In this document: piece after piece, positions 29,803 to 34,847 of the stretch
How the letters are laid out: every line of letters starts with the position of its first letter
Position numbering within the stretch: position 1 is the first letter of the stretch
DNA from: Prevotellaceae bacterium
GTDB taxonomy: Bacteria > Bacteroidota > Bacteroidia > Bacteroidales > Paludibacteraceae
Assembly: GCA_031290375.1 (NCBI GenBank)
Contig: JAITNR010000020.1
Location: 1 to 34,847, forward strand
Direction of reading: 5' to 3'
Length of the DNA stretch: 34,847 bases
Notes under the pieces: generated by a model
Seen by the model: the letters and a program-made list of their open reading frames with translations, nothing else
What the model was told of the DNA's origin: nothing
The model's database searches: none
Made by a program: the position numbers and the translations under genes

Positions 29803-31140
29803 ATGAGAAAAGAAAACAGTTTCAAGGCATTGTTGTTAGTAATGATGACGGTGACGGTCAACAATCTATTTGCCCTTCCGGGTGATACGATTATATTGAA
29901 TTTAAATCAACCTACCAATCCCGAATCAATTGCGTTTGATGCGCAAAATGGATATTGGACAGGTACTTTTGACACCAATTATCCGATTATCGAATTTGGT
30001 GATTTCGCTTTTTCCCATTCGGGATCGGGCGGTTATTGGAACGGATTTACTGTGTCCAACAGTGGTGATAACACCGATTACGGCAATGGCGGCAATGCCA
30101 GTTGGGTACCTTATCAATGGGGCTGTATGGCAGGCGGCGGTATCAAAACCGATGCTTCAGGCAAAGTTGTCAAAGATGCCTCAGGCAAGGTGGAAACAGA
30201 ACAGGGAATTCCCTATTTAGTGGCTTATTGGGGTTACTTTATGGAAAGCGATGAAGACCATTCTCTTCAAACTATTCTTTATAATAGCTATGAAGCTGTC
30301 GGCGTATATGTAAACAATCACCCCTGGCCCTACTACGGCAATATCAGTGGCGATGGTTTTGCCCGTCCTTTTGTGGAGGGGGACTACTTAAAACTGTTTA
30401 TACACGGCTTGAACGAGGACTATGAAAGTAACGGTTTGGTGGTGGAATACACTTTGGCTGAATTTACAAACGGACAACTCATAGAAAGTCCTGACTGGGA
30501 ATGGATAGATTTGAGCAGTCTGGGAACGATTTCAGGTTTTTATTACACAATGGAATCGACCGATGGTTCGGAGTGGGGTCCCAATACAGCTGTTTATTTC
30601 TGTTTGGACAAATTGCAGGTTCGCCAGCCCAATACACCTCCTTCAATACCGACCGATTTGCAGGCTGTGGCAACGAAAACCACGATAGCCTTTTCGTGGA
30701 CAGCATCAACAGACGATGGTCAGATAACAGGTTATCAGGTATATTTGGATGATCAATTAGTTGAAACGGTTACCGAAACATCTTATCTGTTTGAAGGGCT
30801 TATTCCGAATACATCTTACGAATTGGGAGTTGTTGCTATTGACAATGCTAATGCGTTATCGGGGAAAGCAACAATTACGCAATCTACGTTAAATACTGTA
30901 TGGATTTCTTCTGTTATCGGAGATAAAGTTGTGGTATATCCCAATCCGTTTATCGATTACATAGTGGTAAATATTGACAGTGACAGTGAGGCGCATCCTC
31001 TTGTTATATCCGACATATCGGGTAAAACAGTGTTGAGTGTAGATGTAACCGCCGGTGCTAATTGCATTAACACCTCGACATTGGAAAAAGGCGTTTATCT
31101 TGTGCGATACGGTTTGAATACTGCAAAAGTGGTTAAATAA
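29803..31140 (+). CDS. DUF4465/BtuH-like protein with Fn3-like domain and T9SS sorting domain
   Basis: GSGGYWNGFTVSNSGDNTDYGN...YLVAYWGY...VGVYVNNHPWPYYGNISGDGFARPF..GDYLKLFIHG...WEWIDLSSLG. Fn3-like PPSIPTDLQAVATKTTIAFSWTAS. C-terminus VVVYPNPFIDYIVV...GKTVLSVDV...GVYLVRYGLNTAKVVK. Confidence 0.84.
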   Translation: MRKENSFKALLLVMMTVTVNNLFALPGDTIILNLNQPTNPESIAFDAQNGYWTGTFDTNYPIIEFGDFAFSHSGSGGYWNGFTVSNSGDNTDYGNGGNASWVPYQWGCMAGGGIKTDASGKVVKDASGKVETEQGIPYLVAYWGYFMESDEDHSLQTILYNSYEAVGVYVNNHPWPYYGNISGDGFARPFVEGDYLKLFIHGLNEDYESNGLVVEYTLAEFTNGQLIESPDWEWIDLSSLGTISGFYYTMESTDGSEWGPNTAVYFCLDKLQVRQPNTPPSIPTDLQAVATKTTIAFSWTASTDDGQITGYQVYLDDQLVETVTETSYLFEGLIPNTSYELGVVAIDNANALSGKATITQSTLNTVWISSVIGDKVVVYPNPFIDYIVVNIDSDSEAHPLVISDISGKTVLSVDVTAGANCINTSTLEKGVYLVRYGLNTAKVVK

Positions 31141-31173
31141 ATTGAGAATTAAGGGCAAAACCCTTACAGCATT

Positions 31174-31200
31174 AGGGTAGGGTATGGTAGTACCCTACCT
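31174..31200. other. Intercistronic inverted repeat between the btuH-like gene and btuB copy 2
   Basis: GGTAGGGTA-TGGTAG-TACCCTACC (9-bp stem), preceded by AAGGG-CAAAA-CCCTT. No U-tract follows. Confidence 0.6.
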
Positions 31201-31229
31201 GATAGCTGTTGGTTATTAACTGTTCTTTT

Positions 31230-33236
31230 ATGTTAAAGAAAAGAATTTGTTTAAATTTAGTTGTTTTTGTACTGCTTTTTGCAGATAGTTGTGTGGTTTT
31301 TTCTCAGGCAAACAACGACAGTGTTGTGATATATAGCCTTGAAGAACTGCAAGTTACAGGCAAAAAAAGTGTCAATGAGATAATCCCGCCGCAAAAGCTT
31401 TCGGGTGATATGCTCAAAAACCTTGCTTCGGAATCAGTTGCTGATGCGGTGCGTTTTTTTGCGGGCGTACAAATCAAGGATTACGGCGGCATCGGCGGCA
31501 TAAAAACCATCAATGTACGCTCGATGGGTACAACTCAAATCGGCGTTTTCTATGACGGAGTTCAACTTGGCAACGCACAAAACGGTCAAGTGGATTTGGG
31601 ACGCTTTTCGCTTGATAACATTGAGAGCATATACATCTACAACGGGCAAAAGTCCGCTCCCTTGCAGTCGGCAAAGGATTATGTTTCGTCGGGCACAATT
31701 TATATTAATACTCTTCTGCCTCAATTTTCTGAAAACAAGAATTTTAACTTTACCACAAGGGTAAAAACAGGTTCGTTTGGGTTGATAAATCCGTCAATTC
31801 TTTGGCAGCAGAAAATCAGTAAAAACCTGAAATCTTCGTTCAGCACTGAATTTACCAACGCCAACGGCAAATATCGTTTTGCCTTGACCAATCCTATGAC
31901 TAATACAGATACCGTTCTAATGAGGCAAAATACCGACATCACCGCTCTTAGAACGGAAGGTTCGCTCTTCGGCAATTTCACCGGTGGTGAGTGGATATTT
32001 CAGATTTACAACTTCAATTCTCAGCGAGGATTGCCGGGATATATTGCCCGTAATCTCTATGTCAGTCACGAACGTCAGTGGGATAACAACTTTTTTGTGC
32101 AGGGTAGCATCAAAAAATATTACAGCAAACATTCCCATGTTTTTAGGGCAAAATATGCAAATGACTACACTCATTATACGCAAAACCCTGCCAACCCAAA
32201 TTTAGTCGGTAATTATTATCGACAACAGGAAATTTATTTCTCTTTTGCCAACGCATATCGTCCGATAAATATTTTGGATTTTTCGTTATCGGTTGATTAT
32301 CAATTTAACAAATTAGATGCGAATTTGAGAGAGTTTGTTTTTCCTCAACGTAACTCGCTTTGGGGTGCTTTTGCTACCTCTTTGAAGTTATCCAAATTCA
32401 AGGCGATGGCTTCACTTTCGGCTGTTTATGCAAAAGATAAGTTGAAACAGAACGCTTCGGGCGGCAAAAAACTTGAGTTTTCACCTGCCGTTATGGCTAC
32501 TTACTCGCCGTTCAAACATTTTCCTTTGAGTTTCAGAGGGTTTTACAAGAAGTCATTTAGAATGCCTGCCTTTAATGATTTGTATTACACTATAAGTCAA
32601 CAGTTTTCACATCTAAAACCCGAATTTGTATCTCAATATGATTGTGGAGTAGAATATATTTTAAAAAAAGAGGGTAAAATAATTAAAAACCTCAATATTT
32701 TAGCCGATTTTTATTATAATGATGTTAAAGACAAGATAACAATCGTGCCTACTTCAAGTGCGTTTCGCTGGCAGATGATGAACTTGGGCATAGTTAAGAT
32801 TTTTGGTGTTGATTTTTCGTCTGATATATTTTTGGCTTTATATAAAAATTTGAATTTGAATATTTTAGTTAATTATTCATATCAAAATGCAAGAGATTTT
32901 ACCGACAAAACCGACTATTTTTACGGAGACTTAATTCCATATTCGCCCAAACACAGTATTACGGCGGTGGCAAATCTACAATACAAATCCTGGCGACTGA
33001 ACTACTGCTTTCTCTATACGGGCGAACGATATTCTGCAAAGGCAAATTTGGAAGAAAATCGTATCCGTCCGTTTCAAACGCATGATGTTTCGGCAGGTTA
33101 TGTTTTTGAGTTGAAGAAAATGAAATTAACTGTAAATCTTGATATTAACAATGTTTCCAATCAACAGTATCAGGTGGTATTGAACTATCCTATGCCGGGC
33201 ACGAGTTTTAAAGTTGGGATAACGGCTGAGTACTGA
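31230..33236 (+). CDS. BtuB-like TonB-dependent receptor (copy 2)
   Basis: MLKKRICLNLVVFVLLFADSCVVFSQ aligns with copy 1 (MFKKGFRLNLFVFLLLFADSFVVFSR). Same VQIKDYGGIGGIKTINVRSMGTTQIGVFYDGVQLGNAQNGQVDLG plug and VVLNYPMPGTSFKVGITAEY C-terminus. Confidence 0.9.
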   Translation: MLKKRICLNLVVFVLLFADSCVVFSQANNDSVVIYSLEELQVTGKKSVNEIIPPQKLSGDMLKNLASESVADAVRFFAGVQIKDYGGIGGIKTINVRSMGTTQIGVFYDGVQLGNAQNGQVDLGRFSLDNIESIYIYNGQKSAPLQSAKDYVSSGTIYINTLLPQFSENKNFNFTTRVKTGSFGLINPSILWQQKISKNLKSSFSTEFTNANGKYRFALTNPMTNTDTVLMRQNTDITALRTEGSLFGNFTGGEWIFQIYNFNSQRGLPGYIARNLYVSHERQWDNNFFVQGSIKKYYSKHSHVFRAKYANDYTHYTQNPANPNLVGNYYRQQEIYFSFANAYRPINILDFSLSVDYQFNKLDANLREFVFPQRNSLWGAFATSLKLSKFKAMASLSAVYAKDKLKQNASGGKKLEFSPAVMATYSPFKHFPLSFRGFYKKSFRMPAFNDLYYTISQQFSHLKPEFVSQYDCGVEYILKKEGKIIKNLNILADFYYNDVKDKITIVPTSSAFRWQMMNLGIVKIFGVDFSSDIFLALYKNLNLNILVNYSYQNARDFTDKTDYFYGDLIPYSPKHSITAVANLQYKSWRLNYCFLYTGERYSAKANLEENRIRPFQTHDVSAGYVFELKKMKLTVNLDINNVSNQQYQVVLNYPMPGTSFKVGITAEY

Positions 33237-33427
33237 ACGCAAAAGCAGAAACAGTGAATAACTAATAGTGAACAATAAAATGCAATTACGAATTACGCAC
33301 AACTAATTACGTACAGCGGACTACGAACAACGCTCTAAAAGTCCCGTCATCCCTCGCCGCTGAGAACGTTCCGACATGTAAATTATTTTTTTATCAATAA
33401 TATTAACTAATTTTTTAAAGTATCTTT

Positions 33428-34549
33428 ATGAAGAAATTGTATTTTTTATCAGTGATGTCAGCTGCTCTTTTGTTTGGCAGTTGTAACCCGGACAAACCTG
33501 TTATTCCCCCGGGTGGTGAACCTGTCGACAACCAAATTACAGGGTTTTACCTTTTGAATGAAGGAGCTATGGGGTCGAACAACGCAAGGCTTGATTTCTA
33601 CGATTACCAGAAGGCAGTGTTTAGCAGAAACATTTTTCCTGCGGTAAATCCCGAAGTTACAGGCGGACTTGGTGATGTAGGCAACGATTTGAAAATCTAT
33701 GGCAGTCGCCTCTATGCAGTTATCAACGCCTCAAATCTGGTTGAGGTGATGGATGCCAAAACGGCTAAGCACATCGGCGTAATTTCTGTAACAAATTGCA
33801 GAAGTATAGCGTTTGACGGAGGCAAAGCGTATGTTTCGTCCTTCGCAGGATCGGTGTACGGAGCTTCGCAAATCGGCTACGTTGCCGAAGTGGATACGGC
33901 TTCCCTACAGGTTTTACGGACTGTAAATGTTGGACACGAACCGGAAGAGATGGAGGTAATGAACGGAAAACTCTATGTGGTAAATTCGGGCGGCTACAAC
34001 CCTCCCGCTTACGACAATTCGGTTTCAGTAATTGATATTTCGTCTTTTACAGAAACAGGGAAAATTGATGTAGCAGTAAATTTGCTTAACCTTAGAAAAG
34101 ATGCTCATAACAATCTTTTTGCTTTGGGTCGTGGTGATTACAGTGCCGTTCAGCCCGATATTTACAAAATCAATACGCAAACAAATGCAGTTGAAAAAAT
34201 CAACGTTCCTTATGCTTCAAATTTCTGTGTTTCAGGTGATTCGCTGTTTATTTTGAGTAACAACACCGACTACTCAAGTGGCACAGCAGTTACTGTTGCA
34301 AAGTTTGTGATTTACAACACTCAAAGTAAGCAAGTTATGACGGAAAACTTTATTACTGACACTTCTGATGCTCAGATAAGTCTGTCATACGGAATTGCCG
34401 TTAATTCAATTACAAAGGAGATTTTCATAACCGATGTCAAAGATTATGTTTCTCCCGGAACGCTGTTCTGTTTTTCGCTGGAAGGCAGCAAAAAATGGAG
34501 CGTTATGACTGATGTTATTCCCTCAAAAATTGCTTTTTTGTGGAAATAG
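33428..34549 (+). CDS. BtuG-like surface lipoprotein, YncE-type beta-propeller (copy 2)
   Basis: Lipobox FGSC. ITGFYLLNEGAMGSNNARLDFYDYQ...GGLGDVGNDLKIYGSRLYAVINASNLVEVMDAKTAKH, parallel to copy 1. Confidence 0.86.
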   Translation: MKKLYFLSVMSAALLFGSCNPDKPVIPPGGEPVDNQITGFYLLNEGAMGSNNARLDFYDYQKAVFSRNIFPAVNPEVTGGLGDVGNDLKIYGSRLYAVINASNLVEVMDAKTAKHIGVISVTNCRSIAFDGGKAYVSSFAGSVYGASQIGYVAEVDTASLQVLRTVNVGHEPEEMEVMNGKLYVVNSGGYNPPAYDNSVSVIDISSFTETGKIDVAVNLLNLRKDAHNNLFALGRGDYSAVQPDIYKINTQTNAVEKINVPYASNFCVSGDSLFILSNNTDYSSGTAVTVAKFVIYNTQSKQVMTENFITDTSDAQISLSYGIAVNSITKEIFITDVKDYVSPGTLFCFSLEGSKKWSVMTDVIPSKIAFLWK

Positions 34550-34572
34550 ATTTCCAATTATTCTGGAAAATA

Positions 34573-34599
34573 TTTTGAATATCAGGATGATATTCAAAA
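34573..34599. repeat. Perfect 12-bp inverted repeat downstream of btuG copy 2
   Basis: TTTTGAATATCA-GGA-TGATATTCAAAA. Confidence 0.8.
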
Positions 34600-34659
34600 G
34601 TGTTAGCCATTAAAAAAGGGTAGTACCGCAAGTACTACCCTTTTTTAATGGCTAACACT
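34599..34659. terminator. Perfect 28-bp inverted repeat with 5-nt loop, likely strong bidirectional terminator
   Basis: AGTGTTAGCCATTAAAAAAGGGTAGTAC-CGCAA-GTACTACCCTTTTTTAATGGCTAACACT. Confidence 0.85.
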
Positions 34660-34751
34660 GACAGGTCTTTGTCATGTTCAGTTAATTGTCTTTTATTAAT
34701 CAAATTGGTATAAGCGTTTAGGTTGCCCAAAAAAAATGCTACCTTTGTAGC

Positions 34752-34847
34752 GTGAAAACAAGAGAAAAATTTACAGGAGTGAATTCAATAGAATTTTATA
34801 AACGCTTTCAAAGCGATGAGGATTGCTACAAATATATTGCCAACATA
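34752..34847 (+). mobile_element. 5' end of an IS1595-like transposase gene (truncated by the window)
   Basis: MKTREKFTGVNSIEFYKRFQSDEDCYKYIANI... resembles the N-terminus of Bacteroidetes IS1595-family transposases. GTG start. Confidence 0.6.

Noticed and set aside
31141-31229. Second cobalamin riboswitch before btuB copy 2
   Set aside because: No B12-box, CCACTG or AGTCAGAAGACC blocks. The gap is too short.

Overview
The window is a Bacteroidetes (Bacteroidales-like) chromosomal segment. The lineage call rests on TAnnTTTG-type promoters, T9SS C-terminal sorting domains and the gene content. Roughly 0-21.5 kb is mostly housekeeping: folA, a Zn-metallopeptidase, a START-like protein, cdd, a ClpB-type disaggregase without its N-domain, trxA, ispD, polyprenyl synthase, a Wzz-like protein, clpX, psd, a nucleoside MFS permease, obg, a thioredoxin/CcdA pair, tRNA-Ser(GGA), a UDP-sugar dehydrogenase, a glucosaminidase, a DUF4387 protein, ssb, pth and rplY. 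These are interspersed with dispersed repeats and two decayed gene fragments (a DDE transposase and an ABC ATPase). A FISUMP-domain gene at about 21.5-22.9 kb is split by a one-base frameshift in a homopolymer. The most interesting part is 25.06-34.55 kb, a cobalamin (B12) acquisition locus. A Bacteroidetes promoter and an adenosylcobalamin riboswitch lead into a BtuB-like TonB receptor, a BtuG-like lipoprotein, an unnamed T9SS-exported surface protein and a DUF4465/BtuH-like T9SS-exported protein with an Fn3-like domain. A second, diverged BtuB-BtuG pair follows with no recognisable second riboswitch. The window ends in tandem perfect inverted repeats and the start of an IS1595-like transposase. 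Product calls come from reading the translations and recognising motifs; no database searches were run.
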